NCBI RefSeq assembly: GCF_003173775.1
Contig: NZ_CP029552.1
Coordinates: 459,001 to 523,000 of the forward strand
Length of the DNA: 64,000 nt
Reading direction: 5' to 3'
Source: Methylobacterium sp. 17Sr1-1
Lineage (GTDB): Bacteria; Pseudomonadota; Alphaproteobacteria; Rhizobiales; Beijerinckiaceae
A program made the position numbers and the translations under genes. Positions 35,014-43,318 of this stretch are shown piece after piece (position 1 is the stretch's first letter; every line of letters starts with the position of its first letter). The notes under the pieces were generated by a model. That model was not told the DNA's origin. It made no database searches and saw only the letters and a program-made list of their open reading frames with translations.

Positions 35014-35970
35014 TCAGGACAGCACCGACAGGAGGTCGTCGCGGGTCGGCAGGTCGGCGCCGCGGCGGGTGCAGGTGATGCCGGCCGCCGCCACCGCCTC
35101 GGACAGGATGTCCCGCAGGGCCTCGGCGTCGAGGCTCAGAAGCGCGTCGCGCGAGAGGCGCCCGTCCCGGTCGAGGCGGGCCAGCAACGCGGCGTGGAAG
35201 GTGTCGCCGGCGCCGACCGTGTCGATCACCGTGACCGGGCGGCCCGGGACGGCGACCGGCCCGGCGGCGTGGTAGGCCCGCGCCCCGTCCGGCCCGGCGG
35301 TGACGACGACGAGCGCCACCCCCGCGTCGAGCCAGTCCTGCGCGATGGAGGCTTCGTCGGCTTGCGTCCCGTAGGCCGCCCGCAGGTCCTCGTCGGAGAG
35401 CTTGACGATGTCGGCGTTCGCCACGAGTTCGCCGAACCGCGCGTGCCAGCGGTCGAGATCCGGGATCAGGCCGAGGCGCAGGTTGGGATCGAGGCTGATC
35501 ACCCGCCGCCGCGCCTCGCGCTTCGCCAGCGCCGCGTAGGCGGTGCCGACCGGCTCCGCCACCAGCGAGAACGACCCCATGGCGATCGCCCGCACCGCAT
35601 CCGGCAGGACCGCCGGCAGCTCGGCGGGGCCGAGATCGGCATGCGCGCAAGCCTCGGCGTGGAAGGTGTAGGCGGGGTGCCCGTCCGCGCCGGTCGAGAC
35701 GATGGCGAGGGGTGTCGGCCGCCGGCTCTCCTTGGCGAAGGCGAGGTCGACGCCCTCCGCCGCCAGCCGGTCAGCCAGCATCCGCCCGAAGGCATCCGAG
35801 GACAGGCCGGCCAGGAAGGCGCTGTCCGCCCCGAGCCGGCGGATGCCGATCGCGAGATTGAACGGCGAGCCCCCCGCCACCGCCAGAGCCGGCAGGCCGC
35901 CGCGCTCCGGAGCCGGGCGTCCGGTTTCGACGAAGAGATCGATCAGGGCTTCGCCGCAGACCAGGATCAT
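35014..35970 (-). CDS. PfkB family fructokinase
   Basis: A 318-residue ribokinase-family sugar kinase. The N-terminal MILVCGEALIDLFVE and GGSPFNLAIGIRRLG are the substrate-binding signatures, and DTVGAGDTFHAALLARL holds the catalytic aspartate and anion hole. In the polyol locus it would phosphorylate fructose produced by the mannitol dehydrogenase. GGAGAA lies at the right distance before ATG 35970. The xylulokinase remnant follows immediately. Confidence 0.88.
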   Translation of the reverse strand: MILVCGEALIDLFVETGRPAPERGGLPALAVAGGSPFNLAIGIRRLGADSAFLAGLSSDAFGRMLADRLAAEGVDLAFAKESRRPTPLAIVSTGADGHPAYTFHAEACAHADLGPAELPAVLPDAVRAIAMGSFSLVAEPVGTAYAALAKREARRRVISLDPNLRLGLIPDLDRWHARFGELVANADIVKLSDEDLRAAYGTQADEASIAQDWLDAGVALVVVTAGPDGARAYHAAGPVAVPGRPVTVIDTVGAGDTFHAALLARLDRDGRLSRDALLSLDAEALRDILSEAVAAAGITCTRRGADLPTRDDLLSVLS

Positions 35971-36018
35971 GGAGGGTTCTCCGGGCGGCAGGTGAGTTCG
36001 CGCAACCGGTTGTGCGCC

Positions 36019-36046
36019 CCCCTCTCCCCGCGGGCGGGGAGAGGAG
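36019..36046. repeat. Hairpin between ABC ATPase and fructokinase
   Basis: CCTCTCCCCGC followed by its complement GCGGGGAGAGG with almost no loop. The arm sequence matches the outer ends of the dispersed repeat at 3724-3988. It lies in the 115-bp gap between two co-directional genes, where it could attenuate or stabilise the operon mRNA. Confidence 0.5.
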
Positions 36047-36085
36047 AAACCAGCGTCTTAATGGATGACGTACGCCTCTTATAGG

Positions 36086-37189
36086 TCACGCCGCCAGCGG
36101 GTGCCGCGCCCGGTGCGGCAGGGCCCGGCCCTCGCCGTCGAACAGGTGCGTCGCCGAGGGATCGATCGTCAGGCGGATCGCCTCGCCGGTCCGCACGGCT
36201 GCGCTGCCCTCGATCTGGGCCACCACCGTGGCGCCGTCGGCGACCGCCACATGGGCGAGCGTCAGGCCACCGAGCCGCTCGACGTGGCTCACCTCGCCGG
36301 CGAGCGCCCCGTCGGCGCTTGGCTTCAGCGCCTCCGGGCGGATGCCGAGGGTCACCCGCGTGCCGGGCGCGGCGCGGCCGGCCTCCACCGGCACCACCAC
36401 CTCGCCGCCGCCCGGCAGAGCGACCCGCACGCCGGCCGGATCGGCGGCACTCACCTGCACCGGCAGCAGGTTCATCCGCGGACTGCCGATGAAGCCGGCG
36501 ACGAACAGGTTGGCCGGGTGGTGGTAGAGTTCGAGCGGCGAGCCGACCTGCTCGATCCGCCCGGCCTGGAGCACCACGATCTTGTCGGCCATCGTCATCG
36601 CCTCGACCTGGTCGTGGGTGACGTAGATCATCGTGGCGTTGAGGTCGCGGTGGAGCCGCGCCAATTCGATCCGCATCTGGCCGCGGAGTGCCGCGTCGAG
36701 GTTCGAGAGCGGCTCGTCGAACAGGAAGATTTTTGGATGGCGCACGATCGCCCGCCCGATCGCGACGCGCTGGCGCTGGCCGCCCGACAGGTCCTTCGGC
36801 TTGCGGTCGAGATAGGCGTCGAGCTGGAGGATGCGCGAGGCCTCCGCCACCTTGGCGGCGCGCTCCGCCTTCGAGGCGCCGGCGAGCTTGAGGGCGAAGG
36901 CCATGTTGTCGCGCACGCTCATGTGCGGATAGAGCGCGTAGGACTGGAACACCATGGCGAGGCCGCGGTCGGCCGGGCCGACGTCGTTGATGCGCTTGCC
37001 GTCGATGAAGAGGTCGCCGTCGGTGATCTCTTCCAGGCCGGCGATCATTCGCAGCAGCGTCGACTTCCCGCAGCCCGAGGGGCCGACGAAGACCGCGAAT
37101 TCGCGGTCGGCGATGTCGAGGTCGACGCCCTTGATGATCTCGGCGTCGCCGTAGCTCTTGCGCAAGGAGCGGAGGCGAAGGGTAGCCAT
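36086..37189 (-). CDS. Polyol/sugar ABC transporter ATP-binding protein
   Basis: A 367-residue ATPase of the MalK/UgpC/SmoK type. Walker A GPSGCGKSTLLRMI, Q-loop in VFQSYALYPHM, signature LSGGQRQRVAIGRA, Walker B KIFLFDEPLSNLD and H-loop YVTHDQVEAMT are intact. The C-terminal about 130 residues form the TOBE regulatory domain (MNLLPVQVS, VTLGIRPEAL). A GGAG site precedes ATG 37189. It is the energy-coupling subunit for the permeases encoded just upstream on the same strand, 11 bp away. Confidence 0.93.
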   Translation of the reverse strand: MATLRLRSLRKSYGDAEIIKGVDLDIADREFAVFVGPSGCGKSTLLRMIAGLEEITDGDLFIDGKRINDVGPADRGLAMVFQSYALYPHMSVRDNMAFALKLAGASKAERAAKVAEASRILQLDAYLDRKPKDLSGGQRQRVAIGRAIVRHPKIFLFDEPLSNLDAALRGQMRIELARLHRDLNATMIYVTHDQVEAMTMADKIVVLQAGRIEQVGSPLELYHHPANLFVAGFIGSPRMNLLPVQVSAADPAGVRVALPGGGEVVVPVEAGRAAPGTRVTLGIRPEALKPSADGALAGEVSHVERLGGLTLAHVAVADGATVVAQIEGSAAVRTGEAIRLTIDPSATHLFDGEGRALPHRARHPLAA

Positions 37190-37200
37190 GGTGAGGGCTC

Positions 37201-38019
37201 CTACTTGACGGCGCCGAAGGTGAGGCCGCGCACCAGCTGGCGCTGCGACAGCCAGCCGAAGACCAGGATCGGCGCCACCGCCACCGTCGAGGCGGCGGAC
37301 AGCTTGGCGAAGAACAGCCCTTGTGGGCTCGAGAACGAGGCGATGAAGGCGGTCAGGGGGGCCGCCGCCGACGAGGTCAGGTTGAGGCTCCAGAACGCCT
37401 CGTTCCAGCACAGGATCAGCGAGAGCAGCCCCGTCGAGGCGACGCCCGGCAGGGTCAGCGGCAGGAGCAGGTGCCAGACCTCGGCGCCGGTGCGCGCCCC
37501 GTCCATCCGCCCGGCCTCCAGGATGTCGTTCGGCACCTCCTTGAAGAAGGTGAACAGCATCCAGACCACGATCGGCAGGTTCATCAGCGTGTAGACGATG
37601 ATGAGGCCGATACGACTGTCGAGGAGCCCGAGGGTGCGGAACAGGAGATAGATCGGCACCAGCACGCCGACCGAGGGCAGCATCTTGGTCGAGAGCATCC
37701 ACAACAGCGTCGAGCGGGTGCGCTTCGTCGGGTGGAAGGCCATGACGTAGGCCGCCGGGATGGCGAGCGCCAGCGCCAGCACCGTGCCGCCGACCGAGAT
37801 CAGCACCGAGTTGAGCGCGAAGGCGAGGTAATCGGCCCGGGCCAGCACGTCGCCGTAGCTCTGGAGCGTCGGCGCGACGATGAGCGAGGGGGTCACCGCC
37901 TCCGGCTCGCTCTTGAGGCTGGTGAGCAGCATCCACAGGAGGGGGAAGAACAGCACGAAGGCCGCGCCCCAGCCGAGGAGCGCGATGCCGACGCGCTTCA
38001 GGGGAGATCGTTTCGCCAC
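37201..38019 (-). CDS. ABC transporter permease (MalG/SmoG type)
   Basis: A 272-residue inner-membrane permease with six helices. The EAA loop reads EAGRMDGARTGAEVWHLLLP, the coupling helix that docks on the ATPase. GTG 38019 (VAKRSPLKRVGIAL) is chosen: it lies one base past the stop of the upstream permease, while the longer frame to 38121 overlaps that gene in low-complexity sequence. Part of the five-gene polyol import operon. Confidence 0.92.
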   Translation of the reverse strand: MAKRSPLKRVGIALLGWGAAFVLFFPLLWMLLTSLKSEPEAVTPSLIVAPTLQSYGDVLARADYLAFALNSVLISVGGTVLALALAIPAAYVMAFHPTKRTRSTLLWMLSTKMLPSVGVLVPIYLLFRTLGLLDSRIGLIIVYTLMNLPIVVWMLFTFFKEVPNDILEAGRMDGARTGAEVWHLLLPLTLPGVASTGLLSLILCWNEAFWSLNLTSSAAAPLTAFIASFSSPQGLFFAKLSAASTVAVAPILVFGWLSQRQLVRGLTFGAVK

Positions 38020-38020
38020 C

Positions 38021-38911
38021 TCACACCTCCAGCCGGCGCGCGATGGTGCGCACGAGGAAGAACGCCACGATGTTGGCGAGGATGATCGCCACCACGCCGC
38101 CGGCGGAGGCGCCGCCGACATCGTATTGCAGGAGCGCGCGGGCGTAGATCAGGAAGGCGAGGTTGGTGGTGGCGTTCCCGGGCCCGCCCGCGGTGGTGAC
38201 GTAGATCTCGGCGAAGACGGTGAGCAGGAAGATCGTCTCGATCATCACCACCACGCTGATCGCGCGCGAGAGATGCGGCAGCACGATGTAGACGAACTGT
38301 GCCAGTGCGCCGGCCCCGTCCATGCGGGCGGCCTCCAGCTGCTCGCGGTCGAGGGACTGGACGGCGGTGAGCAGGATCAGGAGCGCGAAGGGTAGCCATT
38401 CCCACGACACGATCAGGATGACCGAGAGCAGCGGGTAATCGGCGAACCAGTCGATGGCGGGAAGGCCGAGGGCGCGAGCCACGGCGCCGAAGACGCCGTA
38501 GATCGGATGCATCATCAGGTTCTTCCAGATCAGCGCCGCGACCGTGGGCATGACGAAGAACGGCGCGATCGCGAACAGCCGGGCGACGTCGCGGCCCGGG
38601 AACGGCTGGTCGAACAGCACCGCCAGCAGCGTGCCGCCGACCACCGTGATCACCAGCACCGAGCCGACGAGGAGCAGCGTGTTGGTGAGCGAGGCCCAGA
38701 AATCCGGATCGGTGACCAGGAACTCGTAATTGTCGAACCCGGCGAAGCCCGTCACCGTCGGGTCGAGCAGGTTGTAGCGCTGGAACGAGAACCACACGGT
38801 CATCACCAGCGGCACGATCATCCAGATCAGCAGCACGGTGACCGAGGGGCCGATGAGCGGCAGGCCGTTGAAGCGGCGGCCCTTGGTGGGGGCCGTGGTG
38901 GGGGTGGACAT
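38021..38911 (-). CDS. ABC transporter permease (MalF/SmoF type)
   Basis: A 296-residue permease with six helices and the EAA loop EAARMDGAGALAQFVYIVLP. It forms the channel heterodimer with the following permease. The N-terminus KRRFNGL-like basic region before the first helix (VTVLLIWMIVPLVMTVWFSF) is cytoplasmic. It is separated from the upstream binding-protein gene by a 362-bp gap that contains a dispersed repeat. Confidence 0.92.
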   Translation of the reverse strand: MSTPTTAPTKGRRFNGLPLIGPSVTVLLIWMIVPLVMTVWFSFQRYNLLDPTVTGFAGFDNYEFLVTDPDFWASLTNTLLLVGSVLVITVVGGTLLAVLFDQPFPGRDVARLFAIAPFFVMPTVAALIWKNLMMHPIYGVFGAVARALGLPAIDWFADYPLLSVILIVSWEWLPFALLILLTAVQSLDREQLEAARMDGAGALAQFVYIVLPHLSRAISVVVMIETIFLLTVFAEIYVTTAGGPGNATTNLAFLIYARALLQYDVGGASAGGVVAIILANIVAFFLVRTIARRLEV

Positions 38912-39012
38912 CCGGCGTCGCCTCGCGCGGCGGGGGTCGGGGCGGGGTCGCTTGCGGCCCCGGTGTCGTCGCAGGTCTTACGGACGGCGTTGCACCGCAG
39001 GAAAAGTCGCTG

Positions 39013-39233
39013 GATGCCCTCTCCAGGCGATGCCGGGCTTGCCAGAGATCCTCGCCCGGTATCGCTCCAAGGTGTGGGAGAGGGGTCGGGGCGATCGAAG
39101 ATCGCGCGAGGGCGGCGCGCTTCAGTCTAAAGCTGAGAACGTCGTGCTGGCAGCGGAACGGTACCGACTATTTGCGGCACCGTCTCCACCCTCACCCCTA
39201 ACCCCTCTCCCACACGGGAGAGGGGGACGCGCC
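39013..39233. repeat. Dispersed palindromic repeat, copy between SBP and permease genes
   Basis: About 220 bp ending in the hairpin CCCCTCTCCC-ACAC-GGGAGAGGGG (39202-39225). It shares CTCTCCAGGCG, GGGCGATCGAAGATCGCGCGA, GTCGTGCTGGCAGC and CCGTCTCCACCCTCACCCC with the copy at 40806-41012, same orientation, and is inverted relative to the copy at 3724-3988. Its hairpin lies between the binding-protein stop and the first permease start and could reduce read-through, giving excess binding protein (inference). Confidence 0.8.
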
Positions 39234-39273
39234 ATTCGCGTCCCGATGCAGTCTTGCGGACCCCGGCTCAATT

Positions 39274-40584
39274 CTACTTCGGATACCCTGCCTGCCGCAT
39301 CGTCCGCTCAGTCGCCGATTGGGCCGCCTTGAGCGCCGCGTCGATCGTCTGCTGGCCGGTCAGCGTCGCCGCCACGGTCTGGCCGACCTGGGTGCCGATG
39401 CCCTGGAACTCGGGGATCGCCACGAACTGTGCCCCCGTATAGGGCCGCGGGTTCCTGGTCTGGCCGCTCGGATTGGCGCTGTCGATCGCCTTCAGCACGA
39501 AGCCCGCGAAGGGCGCGGCCTTCTGGTAGTCGGCCGACGTGTAGGTCGATTCGCGGGTGCCCGGCGGCACCGCGACCCAGCCGTTCTCACGCGCCACCAT
39601 CGCGACATAGGCCTTGCTGGTCGCCCAGGCGACGAAGGTCTTGGCGGCGTCCTTCTGCTTGGAGGAGGCCGGGATGCCGAGGTTCCAGCTCCACAGCCAG
39701 GTCGGCCCGCCCTTGAAGGTGCCGGTCGGCATCGGCGCGAAGGCCACCTTGTCGGCGACCTGCGACTGCTTCGGATCGTAGAGCAGGCCGGCCGCGACGG
39801 TCGAGTCGATCCACATCGCGCAGCGACCGCTGGCGAACAGCGCCAGGTTCTCGTTGAAGCCGTTCGAGGTCGCGCCGGGAGGGCCGTAATTCTTGAGCAC
39901 GTCGGTGTAGTAGGTCAGCGCCTGCTTCCATTCCGGCGTGTCGATCGTGGTCTTCCAGCCCTCGCCGAACCACTGGCCGCCGAAGGTGTCGACGAGGGTC
40001 GTGACGTAGGCCATGTTCTCGCCCCAGCCCGGCTTGCCGCGCAGGCAGAGGCCGTAGGTCTGGCTGGCCTTGTCGGTGAGCTTGGCCGCGAAGCCCTTGA
40101 TCTCGTCGTAGGTCGGCGCCTCCGGCATGGTCAGGCCGGCCTTGTCGAACAGATCCTTGCGATAATAGGTCATCGCGCTCTCGCCGTAGAACGGCAGCGC
40201 GTAGAGCTTCCCGTCACGGCTCACGCCCTCGCGGACAGTCTTGAGCAGGTCACCCGCGTCGTAATCGGCCGGCAGGCCATCCATCGGCTCGAGCCAGTTC
40301 TGACGCGCCCAGATCGGCACCTCGTAATTGCCGATGGTCAGGACGTCGAACTGGCCGGCCTTGGTGGCGATGTCGGTGGTGACGCGCTGGCGCAGCACGT
40401 TCTCCTCCAGCACCACCCAGCGCAGCTTGATGTCCGGATGCGCCGTCTCGAAGGCCGAGGACAGCTTCTGCATCACCACCATGTCGCCGTTGTTGACGGT
40501 GGCAATGGTCAGGGTCGACTCGGCCAGGGCCGGCGAGCCGGCGAGGAGGGCCCCGGCGAGCAGCAGGGTGTGCGTCCGTCTCAC
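39274..40584 (-). CDS. Polyol/sugar ABC transporter substrate-binding protein
   Basis: A 436-residue periplasmic binding protein. GTG 40584 opens a signal peptide (VRRTHTLLLAGALLAGSPAL, cleaved before ESTLTIA), and GGAGG lies seven bases before it. Motifs VNNGDMVVMQKLSSAFE, RQRVTTDIATKAGQFDVLTI and YALPFYGESAMTYYRKDLFD are typical of the SmoE/MtlE group, which binds sorbitol, mannitol or related hexitols. First gene of the import operon. The ATG at 40704 would add 40 unrelated residues and break the signal peptide. Confidence 0.9.
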   Translation of the reverse strand: MRRTHTLLLAGALLAGSPALAESTLTIATVNNGDMVVMQKLSSAFETAHPDIKLRWVVLEENVLRQRVTTDIATKAGQFDVLTIGNYEVPIWARQNWLEPMDGLPADYDAGDLLKTVREGVSRDGKLYALPFYGESAMTYYRKDLFDKAGLTMPEAPTYDEIKGFAAKLTDKASQTYGLCLRGKPGWGENMAYVTTLVDTFGGQWFGEGWKTTIDTPEWKQALTYYTDVLKNYGPPGATSNGFNENLALFASGRCAMWIDSTVAAGLLYDPKQSQVADKVAFAPMPTGTFKGGPTWLWSWNLGIPASSKQKDAAKTFVAWATSKAYVAMVARENGWVAVPPGTRESTYTSADYQKAAPFAGFVLKAIDSANPSGQTRNPRPYTGAQFVAIPEFQGIGTQVGQTVAATLTGQQTIDAALKAAQSATERTMRQAGYPK

Positions 40585-40805
40585 GTCGTATCCTCCCGTC
40601 GCGCCGCTCTCACCGGGTGGGGGCGCCGTTGCGCACGATTGGTGAGCATCCGGCGGGACGGCGTCAAGCGGGGAGGGCGGTGCCGCAGCGGTGTTGTCGT
40701 CCACGAAGGTTGCGAAGAGCTGTCGCGTGCGTCGGGAATGCCGCTTTACGGAAAGTTGAAGATCCGCGGTGTGGTTCTGTCAGTCGGTTGGAAGATTTGG
40801 CGCGG

Positions 40806-41012
40806 GATCCCCTCTCCAGGCGGTGTCGGGCTTTCCCGCTAACGCTGCAAGGTGTGGCAGAGAGGTAGGGGCGATCGAAGATCGCGCGAGGGTGACACGC
40901 TTCCATGTAAAACTGGGAGCGTCGTGCTGGCAGCTCAACGGTTGAGTTCTGTTCTGAACCGTCTCCACCCTCACCCCTAACCCCTCTCCCACACGGGAGA
41001 GGGGGACGCGCC
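40806..41012. repeat. Dispersed palindromic repeat, copy upstream of antitoxin gene
   Basis: About 207 bp, clearly homologous in the same orientation to 39013-39233, with the hairpin CCCCTCTCCC-ACAC-GGGAGAGGGG at 40981-41004. The two copies are only 1.6 kb apart and flank the binding-protein gene as direct repeats. The rest of the 505-bp gap (40585-41089) holds no recognisable gene. Confidence 0.8.
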
Positions 41013-41089
41013 TCGTTTTGAGCTGCCGCGAGTTTGGTCAGGGACAGGCATCCTCGCCGCGAAGCATCTCGCCGGGCAGGAGTGACCTC

Positions 41090-41386
41090 ATGCCTCTCGA
41101 GACCGTCCCGTGGGACATTGTCGACAGCCTCGACACGCCGGAGCGCGTGGCGCTCTACCTGGAAGCCGTCCTGGAGGAGGGCGATCCCGCACTGCTCGCC
41201 GCCGCGCTCGGCGACATCGCCCGGGCGCAAGGCATGGCTCAGGTCGCCCGAGAGACCGGGCTGTCACGGGAGACTCTCTATCGCACCCTGTCCGACAAGG
41301 GGAACCCGCAGCTCACGACCCTGATGGCGATGCTCAAGGCGCTCGGGCTGAAGCTGACCATCGCCCCAGTCATCGGGGCAACCTGA
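41090..41386 (+). CDS. Addiction-module antidote protein (HigA-like, COG3636 type), orphan
   Basis: A 98-residue protein starting MPLETVPWDIVDSLDTPERV. The helix-turn-helix GMAQVARETGLSRETLYRTL and the ending PQLTTLMAMLKALGLKLTIA are the signature of antitoxins that pair with phage Gp49/HigB-like RelE-fold toxins. The toxin normally sits immediately upstream; here that position is occupied by a dispersed repeat, and no toxin gene is seen on either side. It is transcribed opposite to the surrounding polyol genes. Confidence 0.85.
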   Translation: MPLETVPWDIVDSLDTPERVALYLEAVLEEGDPALLAAALGDIARAQGMAQVARETGLSRETLYRTLSDKGNPQLTTLMAMLKALGLKLTIAPVIGAT

Positions 41387-41404
41387 AGGACCGCCCCGCC
41401 GGCG

Positions 41405-42895
41405 TCACGCCGCCCGCCGCGCCGCCTCGTCGAGCGTCGCCTGGATACCCTTCCCGTCGAGCATGCCGAGCCACTCCGCCACCGGCTCGACGAGGCGCGG
41501 GTCGTCGCCGAGCTCGCCGAAGAGCGGGCGGATACCGAGCAGCGGGCGCGGATCGGCGCCGCCCGCGATCGCCTTTTCGCGCAGGAGCGCCGCCATCGGG
41601 TGGCGCACCTCGATCACGCCGCCGCGCTCGTCCACGCCGCGAACCCGGCGCAGCCAGGCGGCCAGGGCCAAGGCCAGGAACGCGACGCTGCCGCCCTGCT
41701 CCAGCCGGCCGCGGATCGGATCGACCAGCACGTTGAGCGGCGCGTCGGTGTTGACCCGCTCCACCGTGTCGCGGATCGCCGGGTTGGCGAAGCGCGCCAC
41801 CAGGGTGCGCTTATATTCCGCTAGGTCGATACCCGGCACCGGCGGCACGGTCGGGCCGGTCTCCCGGTCCATCAGCGCGGTCATGACGGCGGCGATGCGC
41901 GGATCGGCCATCGATTCGTCGATCGTGACGTAGCCGGCGAGCCGCCCCAGCCCCGAGACCGCGAGATGGCTGCCGTTGAGGAGCCGCAGCTTCATGAACT
42001 CGTAGGGCGCGACGTCCTCCACGAACTGCGCGCCGACCGTTTCCCAGGCCGGGCGTCCGGCGGGGAAGCGGTCCTCGATCACCCACTGAGTGAAGGTCTC
42101 GCTGAAGACCGGCCAGGCATCGGAGAGACCGTGGCGCTCGGCGAGGCCCGCGACGTCGGCCGGCGCCGTCACCGGGGTGATGCGGTCGACCATGGTCGAG
42201 GGGAAGACGACCTCCGCGGCGATCCAGTCGGCGAGGCAGGGATCGCGCAGGCGCGCCAGCGTCACCACCGCGTCGCGCAGGACGTCGCCGTTGTGCTGGA
42301 TGTTGTCGCAGGTGAGCGGCGTGAAGGGCGTGTGCCGTGCCGTCCGACGCCGCCGCAGGGCCTCGACGATGACGCCGACGGCGCTCTTCGGCCGCTCGGG
42401 GGCGGAGAGGTCGGCGCGGATCAGCGGGTGGTCGGGGTTGAGCCGCTTCGTCGCCGGGTCGAGGCAGTAGCCGTTCTCGGTCACCGTCAGGCTGACGATG
42501 CGGATCGCCGGGTCGTCGATGGCGTCGAGCAAAGCCGCACTGGTCTCGCCCGCGAAGGCGACGCCGGCGAGCGACCCGATCACCGTTACGGTCTCGTCCG
42601 TGCCCTCGCGCTCGACGAGGGTGTAGAGCGCGTCCTGCGGCGCCAGCGCGTCGATCATCCGCCGGTCGCCCGGCATCAGCCCGACCCCGAGGATGCCGAA
42701 GGCGAGCGCGTCCGGATCCCGCTCCATCAGGTCGTGGGTGTAGCGGGCCATGTGCGCCCGGTGAAACCCTCCGAGGCCGAGATGGACGATGCCCGCGCGC
42801 ACCCGCGCCACGTCGTAGGCGGGCACCCGCACGCTCGGCGAGAGAGCGGCCAGCGTGGCGCGGCGGAGGGGCACGGGATCGCGGTCAGCGCTCAT
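41405..42895 (-). CDS. mtlK: Mannitol dehydrogenase family protein
   Basis: A 496-residue polyol dehydrogenase of the long-chain mannitol dehydrogenase family. The N-terminal NAD-binding region contains VHLGLGGFHRAHMARYTHDL, and the catalytic motif is KLRLLNGSHLA (Lys, Asn, Asn-like and His of the K-x4-N-x2-H pattern). It oxidises D-mannitol (or D-arabinitol) to the ketose, here fructose for the adjacent fructokinase. It stands upstream of the ABC operon on the same strand but is separated by the antitoxin gene and a repeat. The symbol is by family resemblance. Confidence 0.88.
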   Translation of the reverse strand: MSADRDPVPLRRATLAALSPSVRVPAYDVARVRAGIVHLGLGGFHRAHMARYTHDLMERDPDALAFGILGVGLMPGDRRMIDALAPQDALYTLVEREGTDETVTVIGSLAGVAFAGETSAALLDAIDDPAIRIVSLTVTENGYCLDPATKRLNPDHPLIRADLSAPERPKSAVGVIVEALRRRRTARHTPFTPLTCDNIQHNGDVLRDAVVTLARLRDPCLADWIAAEVVFPSTMVDRITPVTAPADVAGLAERHGLSDAWPVFSETFTQWVIEDRFPAGRPAWETVGAQFVEDVAPYEFMKLRLLNGSHLAVSGLGRLAGYVTIDESMADPRIAAVMTALMDRETGPTVPPVPGIDLAEYKRTLVARFANPAIRDTVERVNTDAPLNVLVDPIRGRLEQGGSVAFLALALAAWLRRVRGVDERGGVIEVRHPMAALLREKAIAGGADPRPLLGIRPLFGELGDDPRLVEPVAEWLGMLDGKGIQATLDEAARRAA

Positions 42896-43074
42896 GGTCG
42901 TCGCTCGGAGTGGCGGCGGGCGATGGCGCCCGGCGTAAGGCCCCTGATTAATGTGCCGCCGCGGTAGCGTCGATGGCCCCCGCGGGCGGTGCCGGCCCGG
43001 TTGGGCTGGTGCAGGGCGGCGCCCGACGTGCGATCCTGCCGTAGGGACAGCCGGGCTGGGAGGCCCTGTGTGCG

Positions 43075-43290
43075 GTGCTGACGCCGAAGCGTCTCGACCT
43101 CCTGCGCCACCTCCGGCGTTCGCCCGAAAGCGGCATCCGCCCTCTGGCCCGGGCCCTCGGCCGGGATGTCCGGCGCGTGCACGCCGACGGGGTCGCCCTG
43201 GCCGAACTGGGGCGCGTCCTGCGGGCGGCGGATGGCGGCCTGTCGAGCGAGGTCGACGAGATCGCCTCGACGATCCGGATCGCAGCGTAG
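43075..43290 (+). pseudogene. HTH regulator remnant (HVO_A0114-like)
   Basis: A 71-residue frame starting at GTG reads VLTPKRLDLLRHLRRSPESG then IRPLARALGRDVRRVHADGV. This is the winged helix of small MarR-like proteins in which LTPKRLELLRHL is standard. Family members have about 50 more residues at the N-terminus; none is found upstream, and the end is altered. Probably a truncated copy, though a short functional protein cannot be excluded. Confidence 0.5.
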
Positions 43291-43318
43291 CGACGCCCGC
43301 CCGGGAGGGCAGGGGCCT

